Source: a virus | Strand: one strand, 5' to 3' | DNA: 64,000 nt | IMG/VR virus record: IMGVR_UViG_3300042475_001686 | Coordinates: 1-64,000 of that record | In this document: piece after piece, positions 55,581 through 63,320 of the stretch | Position numbering within the stretch: position 1 is the first letter of the stretch | Layout of the letters: each line of letters begins with the position of its first letter | Position numbers and translations under genes: made by a program | Notes under the pieces: model-generated | What the model was told of the DNA's origin: nothing | The model's database searches: none | The model's input: only the letters and a program-made list of their open reading frames with translations

Positions 55581-57121
55581 TTTAGTGAGTCCAAAAACTT
55601 TCTATGATCAGTACACTCTGAAACCTTATAGTTCTGATAATTAACAAAATAGTCATACATCTCTAATCCAGCCTTATAATCTTTTGATAGTTCTAAGTAA
55701 TTTTTTGCTATGCTCTTGTTTATTGTATTTTGTTCCGCTCCAATTTGGAACCAACTAGCACTAGCCCATGCTTTCCCTACATCAGACTTTGCTGGCAATC
55801 TATGTTGCCATACATTAATTTTTTCTTTAAGTCTTGCTGGAGCATTTTCATAAGAAAATTTTTCCCAGAACTTAGTATCTTTTCTTAAAGTCATATAATG
55901 AAAATAAATAAAGTCAGATATGTCATCGTTCATCTCTAACATAGTTTTATTGAATTCATCTCTTCTTGCCTGGGAGTTATCAAAAAGCCATGCTGGATTA
56001 TTAAAAATGTTTGTAAGTTCTGTAACACTTACCCAGATAGAAGTTGCTTCCAAAGGCTCAATAAAGTTAGCAGCAAGACCTACTGCGATGCAGTTATTTA
56101 TCCATAACTCCTCATAAGATCCAGCACTAAACCTAAATCCACCCTTATCTTTTCTTGGATACTTTGGCTCATATCCTAAAAATTCTTCTATTTCTTTTAC
56201 TGCTTCTTCTTCTGATATTAAAGAAGAGTCATATACATACCCGCATCCAAATCTATCCTGTAATGGAATCTTCCATATCCAACCATATTTCATTGCTATT
56301 GCCTCTGTGTACGGTGGTATATCTTCTGTCATTTCAATAAAAAATGGAACAGCAGAGTCTTCTGGCAAAAAGTCTTTATAACTTTTCCATTTTGCATTAA
56401 AGACTTTTCCTATAATTAATCTATGAAAACCACTACAATCAAAAATAAAATCACAATAAATCTTTTCATTATTTTCTAATGTTAAACTTTCTACATTATT
56501 ATTTTCATCTAAAGATACATTAATAATTGTTCCTTCAATAAGTTTAATTCCACGAATCAGTCCTATTTCTTTTAACTTATTTGCAAGTTTAACGGCATTA
56601 AAGTGAATTGATATAGCACCTATCTGATTATATTTGTTAATGCCTTCTTTTTCTTGGGAAAATCCAAATGACTGTTTTGTATCTTTAAGAATAAAAGGAA
56701 CCTTATTATTTTCTGAAACTTTTTCCATAAAATTGATTTCTTTAAGACTATCATTTTTTGATAATCCTGCTACCATAAAAGAACTAGTAGATAGATATGG
56801 TTCAGATGCTGGCTCAAAACCTAAAGACCTATCAGACAAAGCAAATGCATGATAAAAAAATTCATTATCATTATTCCAATTAGTAAATTTAATTCCATTT
56901 TTGATAGTTGCATCACAGTGTAAAATTAATTCTGATAATGGAATTTCTAAATGATTTAAAAAATCTGTTAAGAATGGTGTAGATCCCTCTCCAGCACCTA
57001 AAATTCCTATATCGTTTGATTCTATAACTGTTACTTCTAAGTCTGGGTATGATCTTTTGGCTTTGAGTGCTGTTAACCAGCCAGCAGTGCCTCCACCTAC
57101 TACAACTACCTTTTTAATCAT
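55577..57121 (-). CDS. FAD-dependent tryptophan halogenase
   Basis: 514 aa. KKVVVVGGGTAGWLTALKAK (FAD GxGxxG at 9-14), GAGEGSTPFLTDFLN, GIKFTNW (K78, candidate catalytic Lys) and the halogenase hallmark WIWKIPLQDRFG (W281-x-W283-x-I-P). Complete and colinear with PrnA-like enzymes. Chlorinates or brominates free or peptidyl tryptophan. Such genes occur in some cyanophages; the substrate here is unknown. Confidence 0.92.
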   Translation of the reverse strand: MIKKVVVVGGGTAGWLTALKAKRSYPDLEVTVIESNDIGILGAGEGSTPFLTDFLNHLEIPLSELILHCDATIKNGIKFTNWNNDNEFFYHAFALSDRSLGFEPASEPYLSTSSFMVAGLSKNDSLKEINFMEKVSENNKVPFILKDTKQSFGFSQEKEGINKYNQIGAISIHFNAVKLANKLKEIGLIRGIKLIEGTIINVSLDENNNVESLTLENNEKIYCDFIFDCSGFHRLIIGKVFNAKWKSYKDFLPEDSAVPFFIEMTEDIPPYTEAIAMKYGWIWKIPLQDRFGCGYVYDSSLISEEEAVKEIEEFLGYEPKYPRKDKGGFRFSAGSYEELWINNCIAVGLAANFIEPLEATSIWVSVTELTNIFNNPAWLFDNSQARRDEFNKTMLEMNDDISDFIYFHYMTLRKDTKFWEKFSYENAPARLKEKINVWQHRLPAKSDVGKAWASASWFQIGAEQNTINKSIAKNYLELSKDYKAGLEMYDYFVNYQNYKVSECTDHRKFLDSLK

Positions 57122-57363
57122 TGTTCCTTGCCACCTTCACGAACTAATAAAACTATTGCCCCATTGTCTTCCAAGGCCTTCTTAACCCTTACCATATATT
57201 CTACAGCACGTCTTTTGTCTTCGTCTGGAAGACGCATAAAAAGATCTTCCTTAGCCTTTACGGTAATAAAATGTTCATTATCTATCAACTCTAAATGAAA
57301 TCCTTTAGGAGCAAAATTGTCAAGAGATCTAAAGGCTCTACGCATAACATCTGTATACATCAA
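57118..57363 (-). CDS. hypothetical protein
   Basis: 81 aa. MMYTDVMRRAFRSLDNFAPK, FITVKAKEDLFMRLPDEDKR. Small alpha/beta protein; overlaps both neighbours by 4 nt, so it is coupled to the halogenase. Unrecognised. Confidence 0.62.
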   Translation of the reverse strand: MMYTDVMRRAFRSLDNFAPKGFHLELIDNEHFITVKAKEDLFMRLPDEDKRRAVEYMVRVKKALEDNGAIVLLVREGGKEQ

Positions 57364-57659
57364 AGCATTTCCTCTGGTTGCTTTCTAGCAGTAGTAATAA
57401 TTGCTTTTGTGCCTTCCCATCTTACACGACCCCTGCAACCGACATTATACTTTGTGTCTCCTTCATATTGTGAAGAAACAGCATAGGCATACCCATGCAA
57501 CTCAAAATCACTGGCCAAAGTTTGATTGCCATTTATAAATATTCTCCACACCATAGGATCTTCTGGACCAGCCTTTGTGTTAAATCTTAAAATAATATCA
57601 TCATAAGGCCTAAGCCATCTATCCTTAACTATGGCCCAAATATAATTTATTTTGTTCAT
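57360..57659 (-). CDS. hypothetical protein
   Basis: 99 aa. MNKINYIWAIVKDRWLRPYD, NTKAGPEDPMVWRIFINGNQ, then YNVGCRGRVRWEGTKAII. Overlaps the kinase-nucleotidyltransferase gene by 4 nt. Unknown role. Confidence 0.62.
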   Translation of the reverse strand: MNKINYIWAIVKDRWLRPYDDIILRFNTKAGPEDPMVWRIFINGNQTLASDFELHGYAYAVSSQYEGDTKYNVGCRGRVRWEGTKAIITTARKQPEEML

Positions 57660-58417
57660 AACCCCATCTCTTTTCTTTTTTGTGTAGCAGAGATAGCCTG
57701 AATATCTGCAGGTAATTCAACCTGTTCAATCTTATACCCTACATCACGACCATAAACAATATTAGTAATGTTTGGCAATCTTAGAACCATTGCCCTATCC
57801 ATAAATTCATCTTTAGCGATATACTCTTTTACCTGATCAAATTTAAGAGGATCTTTGTCACTTGTATTATATGTATTACGAACACCAAGTAGTACCTGAT
57901 TTGTACGCTTACCTGCTTCAACATATAAAGCGTGATGCCCTTCATGCCATGGCTGGTATCTACCAAGCATTAAAGTTGTAGGTGCAGACCAATCATGTAA
58001 TTTAAACTGTTTAATTATCTCAGTTGCTTTTTCATTTGCATTCCATTCATGACTAATAAAGGCCATATCAAAATCTTCAAGCACTTCAAACATTTTGTTA
58101 GTGTCCTCGTATCTACCTTCTTCGATTGTCTCCATGTATATTAGTATGTCTGGTCTACCGAAGGCAGATCTTGTTTCTTTTGTAGGGCAAACAAAATCTA
58201 CGATAACTGGAGCAACACCCTGTCTGGCAATAAGTCTTGCCATTTCTCCCATACGTCTTGCCTGCTCAACCCTATCCTCATGACTAAACCCAAGATCAGA
58301 GTTTACTGTGGATCTTACCTCATCAGCATTGAGATGAATTGCATTAATACGTTCTTTAAGTGCTTTTGCTAATTCAGTTTTACCAGATCCAGGCAAACCT
58401 ATGATTTGTATAATCAT
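57656..58417 (-). CDS. APS kinase-like / nucleotidyltransferase fusion
   Basis: 253 aa. N-terminal P-loop GLPGSGKTELAKAL (residues 7-20), ADEVR and a VIVDFVCPTKETR segment resemble adenylylsulfate kinase; the C-terminal half has GRYQPWHEGHHAL (HxGH) and ISATQKRKEM (ISxTxxR) of NMN/sugar-phosphate nucleotidyltransferases. The combination is unusual. If the kinase makes PAPS it could supply the sulfotransferase at 7.6 kb, but this is inference. Confidence 0.75.
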   Translation of the reverse strand: MIIQIIGLPGSGKTELAKALKERINAIHLNADEVRSTVNSDLGFSHEDRVEQARRMGEMARLIARQGVAPVIVDFVCPTKETRSAFGRPDILIYMETIEEGRYEDTNKMFEVLEDFDMAFISHEWNANEKATEIIKQFKLHDWSAPTTLMLGRYQPWHEGHHALYVEAGKRTNQVLLGVRNTYNTSDKDPLKFDQVKEYIAKDEFMDRAMVLRLPNITNIVYGRDVGYKIEQVELPADIQAISATQKRKEMGL

Positions 58418-58590
58418 AATATATCTTCCTCTATTTCATCCAGGGATCTACTATCATGATTCTTGCATACTGGCCTAATAGCATAGCCATCAGCAATAAT
58501 ATTAATAGCAAAACCGTCACAATAATAACACTTAGACATAATATCTTTATTCTTTTGTCTTAAGAAGTCTAAGTATTGTTTGTTGTTCAT
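58414..58590 (-). CDS. hypothetical zinc microprotein
   Basis: 58 aa. MNNKQYLDFLRQKNKDIMSK, CYYCDGFAINIIADGYAIRP, CKNH. ATGA overlaps at both ends. Possibly one zinc site. Confidence 0.6.
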   Translation of the reverse strand: MNNKQYLDFLRQKNKDIMSKCYYCDGFAINIIADGYAIRPVCKNHDSRSLDEIEEDIL

Positions 58591-58880
58591 TTTTGATCCT
58601 CATCAAGCGTTAAATTCTTCCATGTATTACCCCAGTCAGATTCTGTCTTATGGCTGTTAAACTCTTTAGATATGGCTCCAGATTCTAAATAAATACCGCC
58701 CCATACTCCATACTCTTTGCTTGATACACCTACAGCAAAACAAGTTTTAACAACTGGACATTGCATACATAGCGCATCAATTGCTGGTCTTAATAACTCA
58801 TCCTCTTCATATTTATCAAAGAATAAGTTAGTATCATAATCCAAGCAAGTCGCTGCGTCTTTCCATTTAAGTTTGTGCAT
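58587..58880 (-). CDS. WhiB-like Fe-S transcription factor
   Basis: 97 aa from M at 58880; in-frame starts further upstream (to 58931) cannot be excluded. WKDAATCLDYDTNLFFDKYE, LCMQCPVVKTCFAVGVSSKE and GVWGGIYLE carry the four Cys and GVWGG turn of WhiB proteins, which are restricted to actinobacteria and their phages. A [4Fe-4S] cluster, NO or redox sensing and repression of host promoters are expected. The strongest actinophage marker here. Confidence 0.88.
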   Translation of the reverse strand: MHKLKWKDAATCLDYDTNLFFDKYEEDELLRPAIDALCMQCPVVKTCFAVGVSSKEYGVWGGIYLESGAISKEFNSHKTESDWGNTWKNLTLDEDQK

Positions 58881-59091
58881 ATCCAGGAACAAACCTTTCT
58901 GGAATATCCCAACCATTTCTATCAGGCTCAAACCTTTTAGTCATATACCAACCGTTTTTAATAAACATCCCATACTTTGATGTTTTAGCCTTATCAGACT
59001 TATACTTACTGACAACAGTCCAGCCATCCCAAAACAAAGAACTGTTACTTGCTACGATTGATTCCATTTCTTCTAACGATGTTACTTTCAT
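58867..59091 (-). CDS. hypothetical small protein
   Basis: 74 aa. MKVTSLEEMESIVASNSSLF, KYKSDKAKTSKYGMFIKNGW. Small beta protein frequent next to whiB in actinophages; unknown. Overlaps whiB by 14 nt. Confidence 0.6.
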   Translation of the reverse strand: MKVTSLEEMESIVASNSSLFWDGWTVVSKYKSDKAKTSKYGMFIKNGWYMTKRFEPDRNGWDIPERFVPGYAQT

Positions 59092-59098
59092 TATTCTC

Positions 59099-59452
59099 CT
59101 AGTATTGAAAGATTCCTACTTCGACATTATTTAATTGTGCTTGTGCAACTAACTTTGATGCGCTTTCATTTGGTTTTGATAAATATACAAAATAATTAAT
59201 ATCTAATATATTTTCTGATAACCAAGATGGAGCAACCTTAAACATCTTAATTTTCTTGCCACGAGACTTCATGCCCTTCTCAGAAACATTTACAAATTCC
59301 ATAACCATTTTATTAATGTTTGCTGGACCAGCAGTGTATATATAGAAGTACTCGTCTTCGGCAGGCATGCTTGATAGAGCAACGCCCATGGCACGAAGAA
59401 AAACTTGGTAGTCACTAAAACTACTAGTTCCCTGCACCCCAACGATCATCAA
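59099..59452 (-). CDS. Rossmann-like (SLOG-type) hypothetical protein
   Basis: 117 aa. MMIVGVQGTSSFSDYQVFLR then YFYIYTAGPANINKMVMEFV and KIKMFKVAPSWLSENILDIN. The layout recalls nucleotide-binding SLOG or DprA-like folds; also seen in mycobacteriophages. Function unknown. Confidence 0.6.
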   Translation of the reverse strand: MMIVGVQGTSSFSDYQVFLRAMGVALSSMPAEDEYFYIYTAGPANINKMVMEFVNVSEKGMKSRGKKIKMFKVAPSWLSENILDINYFVYLSKPNESASKLVAQAQLNNVEVGIFQY

Positions 59453-59846
59453 AAGCCTCTTCTCTTAATCTATCTATGATGAATATCATCTTATCTAATT
59501 GTACCTTATTCATAGTCATTGTGTCAACTACTCTGGTAGTTTCCTTATCAACATTTCCATGGCTCATATCGGCCATATAAAAGGTATTGTCTTTAATCCA
59601 ATATGCCTGGTCATCCATTATAATAACCTTAATATTAATATTTTTATCATGTCTATTAGATTGGCTATCTCTTTTTTTAGTTTTAACCAAATTAAAACTT
59701 TGTGCTGCACCAACCATAGTATGCCTTGTGCTTTGAGAAGATCTGGCAAGTTTTATATTTTCTTTTAGCACATCATACCGATATTGAATTTGTATAAATA
59801 AAAATACAAAAACGAAGGCAGATAAAAATCCTATAATATATTCCAT
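59424..59846 (-). CDS. membrane-anchored hypothetical protein
   Basis: 140 aa. N-terminal transmembrane helix (IIGFLSAFVFVFLFIQIQY) then a basic linker and a beta segment (INIKVIIMDDQAYWIKDNTF). Overlaps the downstream gene. Confidence 0.58.
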   Translation of the reverse strand: MEYIIGFLSAFVFVFLFIQIQYRYDVLKENIKLARSSQSTRHTMVGAAQSFNLVKTKKRDSQSNRHDKNINIKVIIMDDQAYWIKDNTFYMADMSHGNVDKETTRVVDTMTMNKVQLDKMIFIIDRLREEAFDDRWGAGN

Positions 59847-59867
59847 AGAATCACCAGGATAATTATA

Positions 59868-60182
59868 CTACTCTCTTATAAGGTTTCTTTTAATCTCCTG
59901 AAGAGTATATTTTTCGTCTTCATCTAGTTTAGACAGAAATACTGGATGAAATGCTTTTTTGGTTAGCCTAACTATTGGATTCTCGGATGTAATATCCATG
60001 TCAATCATATCCAACTCCCATAGCCTTGTAACATGTGAATTAAACATATTATTTACTTCTCTGTGAAGAGTTGGGCTAACATCCTTAAGTTTGTCAGTAA
60101 AACTATATAGCATTTCTCCTGTTTCAGGATCAATTCCTGCTACCTCTACGGCACCGCTTAAAATTAAATCTTCTATCTCCAT
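59868..60182 (-). CDS. hypothetical protein, paralog of 60184-60408
   Basis: 104 aa. MEIEDLILSGAVEVAGIDPE, TGEMLYSFTDKLKDVSPTLH, EVNNMFNSHVTRLWELDMID. Corresponding blocks appear in the next gene upstream (GGIEIADINLETGETYYNIT). Tandem duplication; unknown role. Confidence 0.65.
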   Translation of the reverse strand: MEIEDLILSGAVEVAGIDPETGEMLYSFTDKLKDVSPTLHREVNNMFNSHVTRLWELDMIDMDITSENPIVRLTKKAFHPVFLSKLDEDEKYTLQEIKRNLIRE

Positions 60183-60183
60183 G

Positions 60184-60408
60184 TTAATTCCTTATTCTCC
60201 AAGTCATTGACTTTGGTCCTATTTTATTAAGAACAAACAGATGATGCTTAAATTGATCTTCTAAGTCCTGATAAAGTTCAGGGTAAATTTCTTTAAGTTT
60301 ATCTGTTATATTATAGTAAGTTTCACCAGTTTCGAGATTTATATCTGCTATCTCAATACCGCCCTGTAAAACTAAATGCTCTATTAAAGCATCAGTCTTA
60401 GCGTCCAT
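60184..60408 (-). CDS. hypothetical protein, paralog of 59868-60182
   Basis: 74 aa. LIEHLVLQGGIEIADINLET, TYYNITDKLKEIYPELYQDL; shorter version lacking the C-terminal third of its neighbour. Confidence 0.62.
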   Translation of the reverse strand: MDAKTDALIEHLVLQGGIEIADINLETGETYYNITDKLKEIYPELYQDLEDQFKHHLFVLNKIGPKSMTWRIRN

Positions 60409-60825
60409 TTATTTTGCTTTCTTTTTTGCGATTTCCCTTTGCTGGGCAAGAGCAGCAAAATCTTTTACCTTGGTATCTCCAAGATAGCCCCAAGCATAAC
60501 CATCTTCAATCATACGGTCATTAATAGAAATCGTATCACCGTCAACATATAGCCAGCCTAAAATGCGACCATATTTTTCAGAAGAGTCTGGCTTTTCTGT
60601 TTTTATAACTACAAGTTTGGCATCTTTTAGTTTAGACTTTAAGTATTCTTTTGCTTCAATCCCAAGACTTTTTTCAAACTTATCCGTGGTCCGTGATTCT
60701 GGAGTGTCAATACCAGCAAGGCGTACTCGTTGGGAGAAGGAAACATTGAAACCAAGATCAATGTCCACGTCAATAGTGTCTCCATCTACTACCCCCGTTA
60801 CCTTTTTTACTCTATACTCGTACAT
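60409..60825 (-). CDS. thermonuclease (SNase-like)
   Basis: 138 aa. VVDGDTIDVDIDLGF, R35-L-A-G-I-D40-T-P-E43 (RLAGIDTPES) and R87 (KYGRILGWLYVDG) reproduce the active-site Asp, Arg, Glu and Arg of staphylococcal nuclease, even in numbering. A Ca-dependent nuclease that could degrade host DNA or recycle nucleotides. No signal peptide, so cytoplasmic. Confidence 0.92.
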   Translation of the reverse strand: MYEYRVKKVTGVVDGDTIDVDIDLGFNVSFSQRVRLAGIDTPESRTTDKFEKSLGIEAKEYLKSKLKDAKLVVIKTEKPDSSEKYGRILGWLYVDGDTISINDRMIEDGYAWGYLGDTKVKDFAALAQQREIAKKKAK

Positions 60826-61082
60826 TAGTTTTCGCTCCCTACTAATCGGTTCTCCACAAGTCGTTCTCTTTCATCAATAACTTCTAATGCAAACTTCATC
60901 ATATTATCATACCCAATTGCATTATCCATTGCCTTATTGTAGTGATGACCACAAAACAAAAGAGAAGATCCTGACTTACCAATTACCTTCACATATGCTT
61001 GGGCAGAGCAACGATCACAACGATCTGTTGCGTCTAGAAGCCATACCTTTTCTTCTGGTTTGTTCTTCAACATACTAAACAT
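60825..61082 (-). CDS. DUF7455-like zinc protein
   Basis: 85 aa from the ATG after GAAGGG; an upstream frame start at 61124 overlaps the FmdB gene. CDRCSAQAYVKVIGKSGSSL, LFCGHHYNKAM resemble the DUF7455 family of actinobacterial small proteins. CxxC...CxxH suits zinc. Confidence 0.65.
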   Translation of the reverse strand: MFSMLKNKPEEKVWLLDATDRCDRCSAQAYVKVIGKSGSSLLFCGHHYNKAMDNAIGYDNMMKFALEVIDERERLVENRLVGSEN

Positions 61083-61083
61083 A

Positions 61084-61269
61084 TTATACCCTTCTATTAT
61101 CAGTTGTATAGAATCCAGAGCCATTGAATGTGACTCCTACATTAGAGTATACACGAACTAAAGGCTTATTGCAAGTATCGCAGTCATACCCTGGATCATT
61201 ATCAGACATTGATCTAATCTTTGTATATCTTATGGCACAAGACATACAGTCATATTCATATGATGGCAC
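61084..61269 (-). CDS. FmdB-like zinc ribbon protein
   Basis: 61 aa from GTG at 61269 (its first bases overlap the previous stop, TAGTG); this gives an MPSYEYDC start as in FmdB proteins. CMSC ... CDTC zinc ribbon, then a C-terminal VTFNGSGFYTTDNR typical of the family. Confidence 0.72.
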   Translation of the reverse strand: MPSYEYDCMSCAIRYTKIRSMSDNDPGYDCDTCNKPLVRVYSNVGVTFNGSGFYTTDNRRV

Positions 61270-61370
61270 TACTTTTTCTTTCGCAACTGCCAAACAGGTA
61301 TCCCACGAGGGGCGGTACTAAGTTCATAGCCAAGGACTTTCGCTACAAATCTTATAATTTTTATACGCAT
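61269..61370 (-). CDS. basic microprotein
   Basis: 33 aa: MRIKIIRFVAKVLGYELSTA ... RKKK. GGAAGGTAAAATA precedes the ATG. Coupled to both neighbours. Confidence 0.5.
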   Translation of the reverse strand: MRIKIIRFVAKVLGYELSTAPRGIPVWQLRKKK

Positions 61371-61588
61371 TATTTTACCTTCCTTCCAAACCTAGCCCAT
61401 ACTCTTTCATGCAAATAAAAAAATGTCATCTCTAATGAAAGATACATAAGTCCATATAGACCAACATACTCCCACTCTGCTTCTCCAGTAAAATATTTTA
61501 ATACAAAGTAGATTATGCCAGCAACAAATGTAAAATGTACAAATGGCCAACTAATAGTTTTTAATAAACTTTTCTTTTTTGACTCCAT
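61370..61588 (-). CDS. DUF2061 membrane protein
   Basis: 72 aa. LLKTISWPFVHFTFVAGIIY, then LSLEMTFFYLHERVWARFGR match the DUF2061 family (conserved HERxW). Two membrane segments. AAGGAG upstream. Confidence 0.7.
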   Translation of the reverse strand: MESKKKSLLKTISWPFVHFTFVAGIIYFVLKYFTGEAEWEYVGLYGLMYLSLEMTFFYLHERVWARFGRKVK

Positions 61589-61630
61589 GGTATTTCTCCT
61601 TTATCTTATTATATCATCTTTGAAATTAGA

Positions 61631-63100
61631 TTATTGTTTGGTAACAACAATCTTATCAAAACTACCCTGCTTAATAACCTCAATGGTTAATCCACCAAAA
61701 CTTACTTTATCACCTTCATAAAGTAAAACATCTAAACTAGAATTTGACAAACTTCCATTGCATATTGTTGTTTCCATGTTATTTCTATTATTAGGAATAA
61801 CAGGAACCAAAAAATCTTGACCATGTCCCAGGGTTAAATCTAAAACATAGACTAACACGCCATCCCTTGGTTTTTTTGTAGTGCAAGAAAATTTATTAAC
61901 TCTTCTTGATTCAACAATTAAGGCCTTTGTTTCTGACAGTGGAAGTATTGCTAATTTAATTCCAGAGTCTTGGCTACTAAGTGGGACCAAGTCTATTTCT
62001 ACTTTAGTTATAGACTTAGAGTCTTTACAGTATACCTTTTCATCGGACATCCATCTTATCAAAAATTGAAGCCAGCCACTTAATTCTCTGGTACTCCCGT
62101 CTTGGTTTCCCATAACATCCCAATCCCAAAAAGGAGAATACCCTGTATTTCCTCCGACATGTGGAAGTCCTATCGAATGTCCAAACTCATGTACCCAATA
62201 ATTCCAAAGTGACTTATTATCTTTCGTTTGATACTTACCAGCAATTGAAAATGATGATATACGTCCTTCGTTTGTTATATAGTCTTTAACGTGTTGCTCC
62301 CAAGGAAAGCCATTCTCTCCTTCGTTGGCAATATTTTGATTTGCAGGTAGTATGAAAATGACAGTCTGAATATTAGTAAAATCAAATGTTGGATCTGCAG
62401 TGGCCATTGCAGTTCTAAAAAATTTAACTCCACCAGGTGTGCTATTGACTCCTTTGGTCAAAGTATAATCTGTAGATACGCCAGGTAAAGTTATCCATTT
62501 ATCTGATACTACCCATTCGACTTTAAACTTTCCCTCGCTGGTATTATAAAACCATTCAGATAACAGATTCATTTGTATATCCATGCTAGATCTAAAGTTC
62601 TTTTCTCCTGGCATATCTGAGAAATCCACGGGGATGAATGCCCATTTTACAGTTCCAGTTTTTTGGGTTAGAGGTTGTAAATTAGGAAAACCAGCCCAAG
62701 TGAAACCTCTTCTTTGGCTTGACTCTATTAACTTACAACGTTCAATGCTATCACCCGCTACAGATGGTGGTGCATATTGAACTGTAGTTTTAGTTGGTGT
62801 CGGTGTCGGAGTCGGAGTCGGTGTTGGTGTTGGAGTTGGTGTTGGAGTTGGTGTTACAGTAGGTCTTGGGGTAGGACTAACGCTTGGAACTGGTATTGGT
62901 GTAACAGTTTTTTTAACTGCCCACCTATAAAATCTACCATCTTTTAGACAAATACGATTGTTCTCAATCTTATTTACCTTTGATTTTGGGCAGGCTGCTC
63001 TGGTAATTGTATATTCACTTACATTATTTTGTGCAACTGGAGTTGGAGTTGGAGCAATTAATGATGCTATAGTTACCGCAGAAACGCATACAACGCACAT
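61631..63100 (-). CDS. secreted M6-like zinc metalloprotease
   Basis: 489 aa. N-terminus is a hydrophobic signal-like segment (VTIASLIAPTPTPVA), then a (TP)n linker (residues about 80-103), then a protease domain with H304-E-F-G-H308-S-I-G-L-P-H314 (HExxHxxxxxH zincin). Ends in a beta domain. Likely secreted by the host or attached to the virion to digest surface protein. Encoded TP tract is repetitive DNA at 62795-62854. Confidence 0.85.
   Translation of the reverse strand: MCVVCVSAVTIASLIAPTPTPVAQNNVSEYTITRAACPKSKVNKIENNRICLKDGRFYRWAVKKTVTPIPVPSVSPTPRPTVTPTPTPTPTPTPTPTPTPTPTKTTVQYAPPSVAGDSIERCKLIESSQRRGFTWAGFPNLQPLTQKTGTVKWAFIPVDFSDMPGEKNFRSSMDIQMNLLSEWFYNTSEGKFKVEWVVSDKWITLPGVSTDYTLTKGVNSTPGGVKFFRTAMATADPTFDFTNIQTVIFILPANQNIANEGENGFPWEQHVKDYITNEGRISSFSIAGKYQTKDNKSLWNYWVHEFGHSIGLPHVGGNTGYSPFWDWDVMGNQDGSTRELSGWLQFLIRWMSDEKVYCKDSKSITKVEIDLVPLSSQDSGIKLAILPLSETKALIVESRRVNKFSCTTKKPRDGVLVYVLDLTLGHGQDFLVPVIPNNRNNMETTICNGSLSNSSLDVLLYEGDKVSFGGLTIEVIKQGSFDKIVVTKQ
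62795..62854 (+). repeat. (TP)n-coding tandem repeat
   Basis: Alternating GGTGTC/GGAGTC/GGTGTT hexamers on the + strand encode the Thr-Pro linker of the metalloprotease. Confidence 0.85.
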
Positions 63101-63101
63101 T

Positions 63102-63305
63102 TTAAATAAATATCCTTACTACATGTTCGCATGGGTCGCCTCCTGCTTCCCATTCTTCTACTTCTTCTTCACTCATATACTGATAACCACCGTCATGGGT
63201 GTGGCAATATGGATCACTAATCCAGCCTCTTTCAATGCCGTTTTGTAACCAAATACCAAACTCTTGTTCCTCTACAGACAAGCCATCTTCATTCATATGA
63301 TTCAT
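63102..63305 (-). CDS. conserved actinophage small protein
   Basis: 67 aa. FGIWLQNGIERGWISDPYCH, THDGGYQYMSEEEVEEWEAG, GDPCEHVVR: the WIS.PYC.THDG motif is widespread in actinophage small proteins of unknown role. TATACT 6 nt from the ATG. Confidence 0.75.
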   Translation of the reverse strand: MNHMNEDGLSVEEQEFGIWLQNGIERGWISDPYCHTHDGGYQYMSEEEVEEWEAGGDPCEHVVRIFI

Positions 63306-63317
63306 ATATTTAGTATA
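63306..63317 (-). promoter_or_regulatory. leaderless -10 (TATACT-N6-ATG)
   Basis: TATACT at 63312-63317 (minus strand), six bases from the ATG at 63305. Confidence 0.65.
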
Positions 63318-63320
63318 TAC

